DNA of 64,000 bases, taken from the NCBI RefSeq assembly GCF_019972315.1, contig NZ_BLIZ01000001.1, positions 1,845,513 to 1,909,512 of the forward strand, in the 5' to 3' direction. The notes below the pieces were generated by a model. The model did no database searches. It saw only the letters and a list, made by a program, of their open reading frames with translations, and was not told where the DNA came from. The stretch is from Geobacter sp. AOG1. GTDB lineage: Bacteria > Desulfobacterota > Desulfuromonadia > Geobacterales > Geobacteraceae. The translations under genes were made by a program, and so were the position numbers. Position 1 is the first letter of the stretch. Each line of letters opens with the position of its first letter. Shown here in pieces: positions 43,138 through 51,598 of the stretch.

Positions 43138-44604
43138 ATGAGCAAGATTCTTTTTGTAACAGCCCCTTATCACTGCTGGGGAGTGCAGGTAGTCGGCAAA
43201 TGGCCCCCACTGCATCTGGCCTATCTCGCCGGAGCCGCACTTGAAGCGGGACACGAAGCCCGCATATTTGACGCCATGAACAAAGGGCTCGCGTTCGAAG
43301 ATATCAGGCAGGAAATAAAACGCTTCCAGCCCGATTTCGTCATGACCCTGGATTATCTTCCGGTCACCGGCGCGATCAGCACCGCCACGGTTCCCGATGC
43401 CCTCAGGATTCTGGATGTTGCCAAAGAGGTGAATCCGGCCATTGTCACCCTGCTGGGCGGCCCCCATCCCACCTTCATGTTTAATGAAATCCTCGAAGAC
43501 GGTAAAAACCACGTAGATTATATCTTGAAGGGAGAGCCGGAGCAGACCTTGAAACAGCTGCTTGCCGCTATCCCGGATGGTAAAGGAAAAGACGTTAAGG
43601 GGATTGCGTATCGGGAGGGTGGCGAGGTTGTTTCAAACACCAATCAACCCCACATTGTCGAACTGGACTCCTTGTCTGCAGCGTGGCACCTGCTGGACTG
43701 GGATGACTACCAGTATCGTGTCGCGCCCGGCGGCAGAATGGCCTCCATTCTGACCTCCCGCGGCTGCGACATGGAGTGCGCGTTTTGCAGCCAGAGGATG
43801 TTCTGGCGCGAGGACTGGCGCTGCCGGAAACCGGAAAATGTCGTCGAAGAAATGGCCCACCTGATCGAGACCTACAATATCGGCTTTTTCACGCTGATCG
43901 ATGCCTATCCGACCAAACACCGGGACCGCTGGGAACTGTTCCTGGACCTGTTGATCGAGCGGAAGTTCGGGGTCCAGCTGCTCATCGAAACCAGGGTGGA
44001 AGATATCATCAGGGATGCGGACATCCTGCACAAATACGCGGAGGCCGGGATCATCCACATTTACATCGGTGCGGAGAGCGCCGACAAGGATACCTTGAAC
44101 AGCCTGAACAAAGGCACCAGTTTCGAGCAGAACAAGCAGGCACTGGATCTGTGCCGCGAGGCGGGCATCATCACGGAAGCGTCATTCATGATCGGCTTTC
44201 CGAATGAAACATGGGATTCAATCGACAGCACCATCGAGTCCGCCAAGTATCTCAATCCGGATATCGCAGTGTTCCCCGTCGTCACCCCCATGCCGTTTAC
44301 ACCGATTCATGCGGATATGAAGGACCGCATCAGGGTATGGGATTACTCGAAATACAATCTGGTGACCCCCATTGTCGAGCCATTCGAGATGACCATGGAC
44401 GAAATTACCCAGGCACTCGGTACCTGCTACATGAAGTTTTACACCGAGAAGGTGCAGGAAATTGTCGCGCTGGAGGACGGTTTCAAACGGCGCTACATGA
44501 TGAGCGCGTTCAAGCTGATGATGAAAGATCACGGAAAACATTTCGATTTCTCCGCTTCCGGCATGCCAATGCATTTCACGACAGACGCTTTTGTGAGTTA
44601 TTGA
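43138..44604 (+). CDS. B12-binding-domain radical SAM protein (BchE-like), paralog 2
   Basis: This 488-residue protein closely follows the layout of the one at 39350-40822. Its B12-type domain reads DAMNKG at the cobalamin motif, again with Met for His. The radical SAM cluster is CDMECAFC (Cys210, Cys214, Cys217). Shared blocks include ILGG/LLGG-HPTFM, RGCDxxCxFCSQxxFW, and ASFMxGFPxET. A strong ribosome site, GGGGAGGA at 43125-43132, fixes the ATG at 43138; the frame itself opens earlier. The gene is separately promoted, probably under control of the two-component system beside it. The substrate is unknown. Confidence 0.9.
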   Translation: MSKILFVTAPYHCWGVQVVGKWPPLHLAYLAGAALEAGHEARIFDAMNKGLAFEDIRQEIKRFQPDFVMTLDYLPVTGAISTATVPDALRILDVAKEVNPAIVTLLGGPHPTFMFNEILEDGKNHVDYILKGEPEQTLKQLLAAIPDGKGKDVKGIAYREGGEVVSNTNQPHIVELDSLSAAWHLLDWDDYQYRVAPGGRMASILTSRGCDMECAFCSQRMFWREDWRCRKPENVVEEMAHLIETYNIGFFTLIDAYPTKHRDRWELFLDLLIERKFGVQLLIETRVEDIIRDADILHKYAEAGIIHIYIGAESADKDTLNSLNKGTSFEQNKQALDLCREAGIITEASFMIGFPNETWDSIDSTIESAKYLNPDIAVFPVVTPMPFTPIHADMKDRIRVWDYSKYNLVTPIVEPFEMTMDEITQALGTCYMKFYTEKVQEIVALEDGFKRRYMMSAFKLMMKDHGKHFDFSASGMPMHFTTDAFVSY

Positions 44605-44628
44605 AAAGATGCGGCACAACTCCGTGGC

Positions 44629-44676
44629 TCGCCACCTCTGGGGGAGGGCCTTGCCTCCCTCCCTTAAGGGGGGCGA
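44629..44676. repeat. Structured intergenic palindromic element
   Basis: TCGCC at 44629-44633 pairs with GGCGA at 44672-44676. Between them lies a G/C-rich inner hairpin, GGGGGAGGGC with GCCTCCCTCCC. This nested dyad is immediately followed by a strong terminator. It looks like a REP-type intergenic element, but only one copy is visible here, so repeat status is not shown. Confidence 0.4.
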
Positions 44677-44680
44677 ATTT

Positions 44681-44711
44681 AAAAGCCGCACCCCACAGGG
44701 TGCGGCTTTTT
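44681..44711 (+). terminator. Strong intrinsic terminator
   Basis: A perfect 13-bp stem (AAAAGCCGCACCC with GGGTGCGGCTTTT) closes a CACA loop at 44681-44710 and ends in five T residues. It ends the transcript of the second radical SAM gene. The flanking A and T runs would also allow it to work in the other direction. Confidence 0.9.
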
Positions 44712-44735
44712 GCATAACTAGGGGAAATGTCTCCC

Positions 44736-45893
44736 ATGAATGAAAGAATTCGCATACCGACAATCTGTGTCTGCTTGTCCGTCATGGCGCATTTCCTCCT
44801 GTTGTTTCCGCTGGGAAGGCTTGGCAGTTACAATTTTGCCAGACCGGTCAATCTGCTCCAAGCTGTCACGGTCGACGTGAAGGTGTCTGGCGATGCTGAC
44901 GAGCCTGCCAAGGAAACCACGGGGCAAGAACTCACTGAGACAGTCGGGGGGGGAGCTGCTACGAAAGATGCAGCAAACCATACTCCAACGGTTGGAGCGT
45001 CAGTCGATGCATCGCTGGAAGGGATGGCGCAGCGCCAGACCGCCCCGGAGCAGGCAGCGGAGCGCGCTGTAGTAAATGCGGATAAGGCTGACACCTCTCA
45101 GCGAACGTTATCGACAATCGAGACGATGCCTGCGACAGCGCGGAAAACAGTGTCTACCTATGAAGTCGTACCACCATTGAGAACAGCTGGCGAGTTCCTG
45201 GCGACGGAACGGGAAAAGCTCTCCTACCAGATAAGCATGTTCGGTTTTCCGGTGGGTAGTGCCGAGCTGGAGGCGAAAAACGAGCGCGGAGAGGTGAGGA
45301 TCACCCTAAAGGTCACGTCCAACGCTGCCCTCGCCAGCCTTTATCCCGTGGATGACTTCATCGAAACGCGGCATATCGCCGGTAACTTTATCGTTACCAA
45401 GATCAGGCAGCAGGAAGGCTCATTACGCAGCAACCGCGGATTTACCCTCTTTCTGCGGGACAAGAAAGTGTTCTGGCATAATCTCTTCACGCACAAAAGT
45501 AGTAATGAGACAGTTCCGACTAGCGACGTCCTCGATCTTCTCTCCGGTTTTTACTACCTGAGGGGAAGGCCGCTCAAGGTCGGTACGTCGGAAATGCTCC
45601 AGGTCTATGACAGCGATCAGTACACCGAAATTCCCGTGCAGGTGCTGCGCCGGGAACGGGTGAGTTTGCCGGGATTCAGGAAAGCCGATACCATCGTGAT
45701 TAAGCCGCAGTTCAAGACCGACGGCATATTCAAGAGGACCGGAGATGTTACGATCTGGCTGGCCGATGATAACTCCCGGGCGCCGGTGAAGGTGGAGACC
45801 CAAATCCCCCTCGGCAAGGTGACGGTGGAACTCCTGTCGGCCGAAAAGGCGGAAGCAGCTCCAACCGCTTCACCGGCTGAAGTGCGGAGGTGA
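44736..45893 (+). CDS. DUF3108 domain protein with N-terminal membrane anchor
   Basis: This protein of about 385 residues has an N-terminal membrane helix (near residues 10-28) and a low-complexity Ala/Thr/Glu-rich linker of about 110 residues. From near residue 150 there is a DUF3108-type domain (EKLSYQISMFGFPVGSAELE, LDLLSGFYYLRGRPL, PVKVETQIPLGKVTVELLS). DUF3108 proteins are lipid-binding-like periplasmic proteins of unclear role. The TonB-like layout of helix, linker and domain suggests it is anchored in the inner membrane and reaches into the periplasm. ATG 44736 is ten bases from AGGGGA; the upstream ATG at 44727 is too close to it. Confidence 0.82.
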   Translation: MNERIRIPTICVCLSVMAHFLLLFPLGRLGSYNFARPVNLLQAVTVDVKVSGDADEPAKETTGQELTETVGGGAATKDAANHTPTVGASVDASLEGMAQRQTAPEQAAERAVVNADKADTSQRTLSTIETMPATARKTVSTYEVVPPLRTAGEFLATEREKLSYQISMFGFPVGSAELEAKNERGEVRITLKVTSNAALASLYPVDDFIETRHIAGNFIVTKIRQQEGSLRSNRGFTLFLRDKKVFWHNLFTHKSSNETVPTSDVLDLLSGFYYLRGRPLKVGTSEMLQVYDSDQYTEIPVQVLRRERVSLPGFRKADTIVIKPQFKTDGIFKRTGDVTIWLADDNSRAPVKVETQIPLGKVTVELLSAEKAEAAPTASPAEVRR

Positions 45894-45956
45894 CTCCCCA
45901 TCCTTCACCGCTGCCGTTCTCAGCCAGGGATTCCCGAAAGGAAGTGAAAAGGAAGG

Positions 45957-46664
45957 TTATTTCTCCCCTACGTAGACCGTGGCGATGCCGAAGGTGAGAT
46001 TGAAGTGACGAAGGTTCTTAAAGCCCGCCGTGGCCATGAGCGCCTTGAATTCCTCGCGGGAGGGGAACTCCATGACCGAATCGGGGAGGTACTGGTAGGC
46101 GCTCTGACGGGAGAAGAGCCCGGCAATGCGGGGGAGGACCTTGAGAAAGTAGAACTGGTAGAGTGCCCGGAACGGGGGGAAGGTGGGGGTGGAGAACTCG
46201 AGGATGACGACCCGGCCACCGGGCCTGAGCACCCGGTGCATCTCGGCGAGCCCCTGGGGGCGGTCCACGACGTTGCGGATGCCGAAGGCTATGGTGATCC
46301 CGTTGAACCGGTTGTCGACGAAGGGGAGCGCCTCGCAGGGGGAGATTTCGAAGATAATGCGGCCGGCATGGGGGGATGCGGCAACCTTTTGCCGGCCGAT
46401 CTCCACCATTTCCCGGCTCACGTCGGCGCCGACGATAGAAACGTCTCGCGGGGTCTGCCGGGCGATCTCCAGTGCCACGTCGCCGGTACCGGTAGCGATA
46501 TCGAGGACCTCTCCACCGGCGGGAACCGCCAGTTGGCCAACGGCAAAGCGGCGCCAGCCCCGGTCGATGCCGAGGGAAAGGAGCCGGTTGAGAAAGTCGT
46601 AGCGGGGGGCAATCTCGTCGAACATCGACCGGATCCGCTCCCCCTTCTCACTTAATTTGTACAT
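45957..46664 (-). CDS. menG: Demethylmenaquinone methyltransferase (MenG/UbiE)
   Basis: This 235-residue class I methyltransferase has the UbiE hallmarks: FDEIAPRYDFLNRLLSLGID near the start, SAM-binding DIATGTGDVALE, then AFGIRNVVDR and LEFSTP. It adds the last methyl group to demethylmenaquinone in quinone biosynthesis. Anaerobic respirers like Geobacter use menaquinone, so I use menG. It is transcribed on the minus strand, converging with the DUF3108 gene. AAAGGT lies seven bases before the ATG. Confidence 0.95.
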   Translation of the reverse strand: MYKLSEKGERIRSMFDEIAPRYDFLNRLLSLGIDRGWRRFAVGQLAVPAGGEVLDIATGTGDVALEIARQTPRDVSIVGADVSREMVEIGRQKVAASPHAGRIIFEISPCEALPFVDNRFNGITIAFGIRNVVDRPQGLAEMHRVLRPGGRVVILEFSTPTFPPFRALYQFYFLKVLPRIAGLFSRQSAYQYLPDSVMEFPSREEFKALMATAGFKNLRHFNLTFGIATVYVGEK

Positions 46665-46865
46665 TTTTACTACCTTTATTGTGGTGGAAATGGTATGAAA
46701 CTACGCTTGTGAACTATCGTCTTTGCAGGTCCAACAGGTTGTAACTTGTAACATAAAATCAGCCGGGCATGCCAGTAAATTGTTGTGGGGGCGTGGCCTC
46801 ACGGGGCATTCAGGGTGGCAATGGGAATGTCTTGCAACAAAGACCAACGGCCGTAAAGGAAATCC

Positions 46866-48278
46866 GTGTTTCCCTATATCCGTGTCCAGGACATAATTGA
46901 CATCATCATTATGAGCTTTCTGGTCTACCAGCTTTACAGCTGGTTCAGGAACACCAAGGCCATGCAGGTGGTGATCGGGCTCGGCTTTCTTGGCGCCCTC
47001 TATGTGGTGACCAAGAACCTGGGGCTCTTCATGACCAGCTGGATCCTCCAGGAGCTGGGGACGGTGTTGTTTGTCCTTCTGATCGTTATCTTCCAGAGCG
47101 AGATACGACAGGCGCTCTACCGATTCAGTCTGCTCCGCAACCTGTTCGACCGCCAGGAAAACTCTGCCCAGCTTGATTTCATGGATATTGCGAACACCGT
47201 TTTCTCCCTGGCTTCCCGGCGAACCGGTGCCATCATCGTTTTCCAGCGCAGAGAGCCGCTGGATGAATATCTGCTGCATGGTGTGCAGGTGGACGGCCTG
47301 GTGACCGCCCAGCTTATCGGAAGCATCTTTCTCGACGGTACTCCCCTGCATGACGGTGCAGTGCTCATCCGTGACGGCCGGGTGATTCAGGCGTCCTGCC
47401 ATCTCCCCCTTTCGGCGAATTCAGACCTCCCCCAGTATTACGGTACCCGCCACCGGGCAGGGCTTGGACTTTCCGAACGATCCGATGCAACTGTGGTCAT
47501 TGTGTCTGAAGAGCGAGGCGAGGTTTCCCTTGCGCTGGCCGGTGAACTCCTTCCCATTGCCACCCCTGAGCAGTTGAGCGAAAGGCTCCATGCACTGCTG
47601 GCCCCCCCCTCTCAGGAAATTAGGAAAATTCCCTGGCGCCGCCGTCTGTTCGGCAATCTGATGCCGAAGCTGGCGACGGTTCTATTGGTGGTGGTCTGCT
47701 GGCTGCTCATTACTACCCGGGAGGGTGGAGTCATAACGGTCGCGGCGCCGATCAAGTACCACAACCTTCCGGAGGGACTTGCCCTGACCCGGACGACGCC
47801 GGAAGAGGTGGAGGTACAGCTAAAATTCATCAGCCGCCTTATCCCATCACCGAAGAATCTGGATGTCGTCGCCGATCTGGATCTGGCAAGCATTCGTGAA
47901 GGAAACAGTCAGTTGGCGGTTAAAGGGGATAATTTCCAGTTGCCGACCGGGGTAGTGGTAACCGGGGTTAAGCCGTCGGTAGTCCGTGTTATGACCGAGA
48001 AAAAAATCCGCAAAATGGTCCGTATTCGAGTAAAGACGGTGGGAATGCTTCCCGGCCAATTGCACATAAAAAGGCTTACGAGTGAACCTGGGACGGTGCT
48101 GGCCGAGGGGCCTGCCCATATGTTAAGCCAATTGGAGAGTGTTGCCACTGAAGAAATCGACCTATCCGCAATCCATCAAAGCACGGTGGTAGAAAAACGT
48201 CTTGTGATGCCGTCTCCTCAGCTTCGCGTGCTGCAAGATGAGCCGGTAAAGGTACGGGTGAATGTCGTCGGTCGTTAA
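46866..48278 (+). CDS. cdaA: Diadenylate cyclase (CdaA) fused to YbbR-like domains
   Basis: This 470-residue protein joins three parts. Residues ~1-85 have three membrane helices, and ~95-245 form a DAC domain with the catalytic motifs DGA (Asp163) and RHR (Arg195-His196-Arg197). A fourth helix lies near 268-285 and two YbbR-like beta domains follow to the end. The DAC part makes the second messenger c-di-AMP from ATP. In Firmicutes, the YbbR protein (CdaR) is a separate neighbour that regulates CdaA; here both are one chain. The GTG start at 46866 has AAAGGA four bases upstream. Confidence 0.92.
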   Translation: MFPYIRVQDIIDIIIMSFLVYQLYSWFRNTKAMQVVIGLGFLGALYVVTKNLGLFMTSWILQELGTVLFVLLIVIFQSEIRQALYRFSLLRNLFDRQENSAQLDFMDIANTVFSLASRRTGAIIVFQRREPLDEYLLHGVQVDGLVTAQLIGSIFLDGTPLHDGAVLIRDGRVIQASCHLPLSANSDLPQYYGTRHRAGLGLSERSDATVVIVSEERGEVSLALAGELLPIATPEQLSERLHALLAPPSQEIRKIPWRRRLFGNLMPKLATVLLVVVCWLLITTREGGVITVAAPIKYHNLPEGLALTRTTPEEVEVQLKFISRLIPSPKNLDVVADLDLASIREGNSQLAVKGDNFQLPTGVVVTGVKPSVVRVMTEKKIRKMVRIRVKTVGMLPGQLHIKRLTSEPGTVLAEGPAHMLSQLESVATEEIDLSAIHQSTVVEKRLVMPSPQLRVLQDEPVKVRVNVVGR

Positions 48279-48307
48279 CCCTTTGATTTGGCAGATTTCC
48301 TGCATGC

Positions 48308-48336
48308 TTGACAAAAGCGGCTAGTTGTTATATAAA
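48308..48336 (+). promoter_or_regulatory. Near-consensus sigma-70 promoter
   Basis: TTGACA at 48308-48313 and TATAAA at 48331-48336 are separated by 17 bp, which is close to ideal. It lies about 45 bp before the start codon of the NlpC/P60 gene, giving a short leader with a strong ribosome site. Confidence 0.8.
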
Positions 48337-48381
48337 GGTGCGCGCATTTGCCATTTTTTTAGAACAATGAAAGGAGGGGGC

Positions 48382-49419
48382 ATGAAAAAAAGCAGCACAT
48401 TCGTACTGGTCTGCCTTCTATTTCTGATGACCTTCCCTTCGCTTGTCTTTGCTGCAAAGACGCACCGCGTCAAGCGAAATGAAACCCTGCAAGCTATTTC
48501 AAAAAAATATCACGTTTCCATTGCTGATCTCAAGTCCGCCAACAATCTGGTACACAATCAAGTAAAAAAGGGTGATACCCTGGTCATTCCCCCCCGGTCT
48601 GCTGCTGCCAGCGGCAAAGCAAAGGCTGTTGCCAGTACATACCGGGTCAGGAAGGGTGACAATCTGGTGCGGATCGCCAAGAAAACGGGGGTATCGGTCA
48701 GCGAGTTGCAGAGGCTCAACCCACGTGCTAAAGCCCGGATGAAGGCTGGCCAGATGCTGGTGCTGCGGGATGCCGAAGCGGTCGAGGATGCCAAGCCGCG
48801 TGTCGCCAAAGCCGCCGGCCTTTACCTCAAGAGTAACGACTTGTTCAGCGAGAAGGATTACGAACAGAGTTTGGCGGACTTGACCGAGGCCGACCCCTCA
48901 AAACCGGTGGATCTGACCAAAAACCTGGAGCTTAAAGCCGACAATGTCAAGCTCCTGAAAACGAAAGCCTACGGTTTTCTCGGGACGCGCTACCGGTTCG
49001 GCGGCAGCAGTCGCAACGGAATCGACTGCTCCAGTTTCGTCCAGCAGGTGTTCCGCGAGATGGAAGTTTCCCTTCCCCGCACCGCCCGCGAACAGTTTGA
49101 GGTAGGAAATGAGGTCTCCCCCGGGGATCTGCAGAAGGGGGACCTGGTCTTTTTTCGTACCTATGCCCGATTCCCTTCCCATGTTGGCATCTATCTGGGG
49201 GGCAACAAAATGATCCACGCGTCGTCGCGCGACCGGCGTGTGGTGATTTCTACCATGGATACTCCCTATTATCGATCTCGTTTTCTCGGCGCCAAGAGGA
49301 TCGGCAAGATTAACCCGCAGGTCTTCAAGTGGGATGACCTGCTCTCCGGCGTAGAAGAAGAGACGGCTGACGACGCCTTGGCAAACGACGCTCTCGGCCT
49401 CTCCCTCAATAATAATTGA
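48382..49419 (+). CDS. LysM-NlpC/P60 cell-wall peptidase
   Basis: This exported protein of about 345 residues has a signal peptide ending VFA/AK, two LysM peptidoglycan-binding domains (near residues 25-68 and 78-120), a linker and an NlpC/P60 domain. The catalytic residues are visible: Cys216 (GIDCSSF), His267 (PSHVGIYLGG) and His279 (MIHASS). It should cut peptide crosslinks or stems in peptidoglycan, for growth or remodelling. The frame opens at 48325, but AAGGAGG at 48371-48377 points to the ATG at 48382. A strong promoter and a terminator make it a single-gene unit. Confidence 0.93.
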   Translation: MKKSSTFVLVCLLFLMTFPSLVFAAKTHRVKRNETLQAISKKYHVSIADLKSANNLVHNQVKKGDTLVIPPRSAAASGKAKAVASTYRVRKGDNLVRIAKKTGVSVSELQRLNPRAKARMKAGQMLVLRDAEAVEDAKPRVAKAAGLYLKSNDLFSEKDYEQSLADLTEADPSKPVDLTKNLELKADNVKLLKTKAYGFLGTRYRFGGSSRNGIDCSSFVQQVFREMEVSLPRTAREQFEVGNEVSPGDLQKGDLVFFRTYARFPSHVGIYLGGNKMIHASSRDRRVVISTMDTPYYRSRFLGAKRIGKINPQVFKWDDLLSGVEEETADDALANDALGLSLNNN

Positions 49420-49441
49420 GGTGGGGGCGGCAGTTGTGCTG

Positions 49442-49472
49442 AAAAATCCGGTCTCTGACCGGATTTTTTTTT
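49442..49472 (+). terminator. Intrinsic terminator after the NlpC/P60 gene
   Basis: AAAAATCCGGT at 49442-49452 pairs with ACCGGATTTTT at 49458-49468 around a five-base loop, and T residues continue to 49472. The ribosome site of mutT begins immediately after. Confidence 0.88.
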
Positions 49473-49481
49473 GAGGTGATC

Positions 49482-49895
49482 ATGCTTCCGCTTCTCGTGA
49501 CGGCTGCCCTTATCGAACAGGGAGGGAAAATACTTTTGACGCGCCGGCGGGCAGACGTTCCCTATCCCAACCTCTGGGAGTTCCCTGGTGGCAAACTCGA
49601 ACCGGATGAGGACCCCCGTACCTGTATTGCCCGGGAAATTCTTGAAGAACTGGGGATAACAGTGACGGTTGGGCCGGTCTTCGATGTAATTTATCACCGG
49701 TATCCGGAACGTACCGTGCTCGTCTTGGTCTACCGTTGTTTCTGGATCGCCGGAGAGGTCGCGGACCTGGAGGTTGCAGAACACCGCTGGGTACTGCCGG
49801 CCGACATCGCGGGCTATCGTCTATTGCCTGCAGACATGCCTCTGTCGGAAAGGATCTGCAGAGAGTTTGCCTATGAGGATACTTCTCGCCTATAA
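49482..49895 (+). CDS. mutT: MutT-type Nudix hydrolase (8-oxo-dGTP diphosphatase)
   Basis: This 137-residue protein has a complete Nudix box, GKLEPDE-x7-REILEELGI, and the MutT-like PYPNLWEFPGGK. It removes oxidised 8-oxo-dGTP from the nucleotide pool; other Nudix substrates are possible. GAGG at 49473-49476 fits the ATG at 49482 better than the GTG at 49476. Its end overlaps the start of the radical SAM-TPR gene by 23 bp, so the two are translated together. Confidence 0.9.
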   Translation: MLPLLVTAALIEQGGKILLTRRRADVPYPNLWEFPGGKLEPDEDPRTCIAREILEELGITVTVGPVFDVIYHRYPERTVLVLVYRCFWIAGEVADLEVAEHRWVLPADIAGYRLLPADMPLSERICREFAYEDTSRL

Positions 49896-51543
49896 AACCA
49901 CCGGCCGTACTGCTGCCGACCCCTATACGTCACTTCTCCCCGTCGGACTGGGCTCCATCTGTGCGCTGCTCCGGCGGGAAGGGATAACGGCGAGGCTTGC
50001 CAATTTTTCTCCCTTTTCTTGGGAGAGAACCGAAGCCTTGCTGGCCGATGAAAAACCCGATCTCATTGGAATATCCCAGTTCACCCATAACCGCTTCGCA
50101 GCCCTGCGACTGGCCGAACTGGCAAAGCGTATGAATCCCCTGTGTCATGTCGTGCTGGGGGGGCCCCATGCGACCCACAGAAGCCGGGAACTCCTGGCCG
50201 GTTTCCCCCAGGTTGACGGGGTGGTCCTCGGGGAAGGTGAGGAGACGTTTCTTGAGCTTGCCCGCCATCTGCAGCAGTCGGGTGCGCGGGATCTGACTGC
50301 AATACGCGGGCTGGCATGTCGTCGCAGGGGTGAAATCGTCGTTACGCCACCCCGTCCCACCATTTCCGACCTCGATACTCTCCCTTCCGCCGTATCCTGT
50401 TACGATGATGCCATCGGGGTTGACCGGCAGCGCCAGATGGAATTCATCATCACCTCACGGGGGTGTCCCGCCACCTGCCGCTTCTGTTCTTCTCCCCTAT
50501 TCTGGGGGCGAAGCCTCCGTTTCCGTTCCCCTCGGGCCATCGTCGATGAATTACGAACTATCCGTGACAAGTACGGACTCATCTACTTTTCCCTGCGTGA
50601 TGATACCTTTACCGCGGACCGTCAACGTGTACTTGAATTCTGTCACCTGCTCGTGGAGGAGCGTCTCCATATCCTATGGAACTGCCAGTCCCGGGTTACC
50701 AGCGTGGACGAGGAAATGCTCAGCTGGATGAAGCGGGCTGGCTGTGAGTGTGTTCAGTACGGTGTGGAGTCAGGTTCGGAACGGATACTGGCGTCCCTGG
50801 GCAAACGAATCACTCCCTCCCAGATCCGGCAGGCGGCAGCGGCCACACGCAGGGTCGGCCTGCACCTCTCTATTTATCTCATCACCGGGGTTCCCGGCGA
50901 AACCGACGAGGACCTTCAGACGACCCTGCGACTCATTGACGATATCAAACCCCATGACGGGCAAGTATCGCCGCTGGCCTGTTACCCCGGCACCAGCCTG
51001 TTTGCAGATATTGTTACGTCGGGTGCTTGCTCATCCGACATGTTCGAAAAGGACCACCGGGAGGCATTCTATCTTCGGGACGATCCCTTTGTCGCCCTCT
51101 CGACCCGAAAGCTCCTCGGCCGTCTGACGCGAACAGCAACCCGCAGCAGATTTCGGCCGGCCGATTTTGCCGCCCAGAAAAGGCTGCTGGGGTTTTGCCA
51201 CGCGACCAATCTCATGTCAGGGGAGCAGTATGAAGCAGAAGGGAACAGATTTCGGGCGGAACGAGAATATCGAGAAATAATCGAACGGCAGCCGGATAAC
51301 CCGTGGGGGTGGCTTGCCATCGGTGAGATGTATGGTGGGCTGGGGGAAGTTGCCGAGGCGGAGGAGGCATTTCGTTGTGTGCTGGAGTTAGTTCCCGCCC
51401 ATGCGCCTGCCTGTGTGGCGTTGGGGGAGCTGTGCCGACTGCGTGGCGATAGGCACCAGGCCGAAGCCTGGTATCAGCGGGCATTGAGCCTTGCTCCCGG
51501 TGAGCCGACCGCCCTGGCAGGACTCAAGCTGCTGGCGAAATAA
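49873..51543 (+). CDS. B12-binding-domain radical SAM protein with C-terminal TPR repeats
   Basis: This protein of about 556 residues has an N-terminal B12-type domain (PVGLGSICALLRREG, VVLGGPHATH, VVLGEGEETFLEL) and a radical SAM domain with CX3CX2C at Cys198, Cys202 and Cys205 (CPATCRFC). Two to three TPR units occupy the last 110 residues or so (NPWGWLAIGEMYGGLGEVAEA, HAPACVALGEL). No DXHXXG motif is seen, so cobalamin may bind differently or not at all. The TPR tail is unusual and suggests a partner protein. The ATG lies inside mutT. This is a third, more distant relative of the pair at 39-44 kb. Confidence 0.85.
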   Translation: MRILLAYKTTGRTAADPYTSLLPVGLGSICALLRREGITARLANFSPFSWERTEALLADEKPDLIGISQFTHNRFAALRLAELAKRMNPLCHVVLGGPHATHRSRELLAGFPQVDGVVLGEGEETFLELARHLQQSGARDLTAIRGLACRRRGEIVVTPPRPTISDLDTLPSAVSCYDDAIGVDRQRQMEFIITSRGCPATCRFCSSPLFWGRSLRFRSPRAIVDELRTIRDKYGLIYFSLRDDTFTADRQRVLEFCHLLVEERLHILWNCQSRVTSVDEEMLSWMKRAGCECVQYGVESGSERILASLGKRITPSQIRQAAAATRRVGLHLSIYLITGVPGETDEDLQTTLRLIDDIKPHDGQVSPLACYPGTSLFADIVTSGACSSDMFEKDHREAFYLRDDPFVALSTRKLLGRLTRTATRSRFRPADFAAQKRLLGFCHATNLMSGEQYEAEGNRFRAEREYREIIERQPDNPWGWLAIGEMYGGLGEVAEAEEAFRCVLELVPAHAPACVALGELCRLRGDRHQAEAWYQRALSLAPGEPTALAGLKLLAK

Positions 51544-51570
51544 AAAGGCGAAACCGATCGGTTTCGCCTT
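51541..51570 (-). terminator. Perfect palindrome acting as terminator between convergent genes
   Basis: AAGGCGAAACCGA and TCGGTTTCGCCTT form a perfect 26-bp palindrome at 51545-51570. On the minus strand it is followed by five T residues (51542-51546), so it best terminates the lipoprotein gene to the right. In the plus direction the T-run is weak, though the stem may still slow polymerase. Confidence 0.75.
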
Positions 51571-51598
51571 GATAATAAAAATGAAATAAATATCCGCG

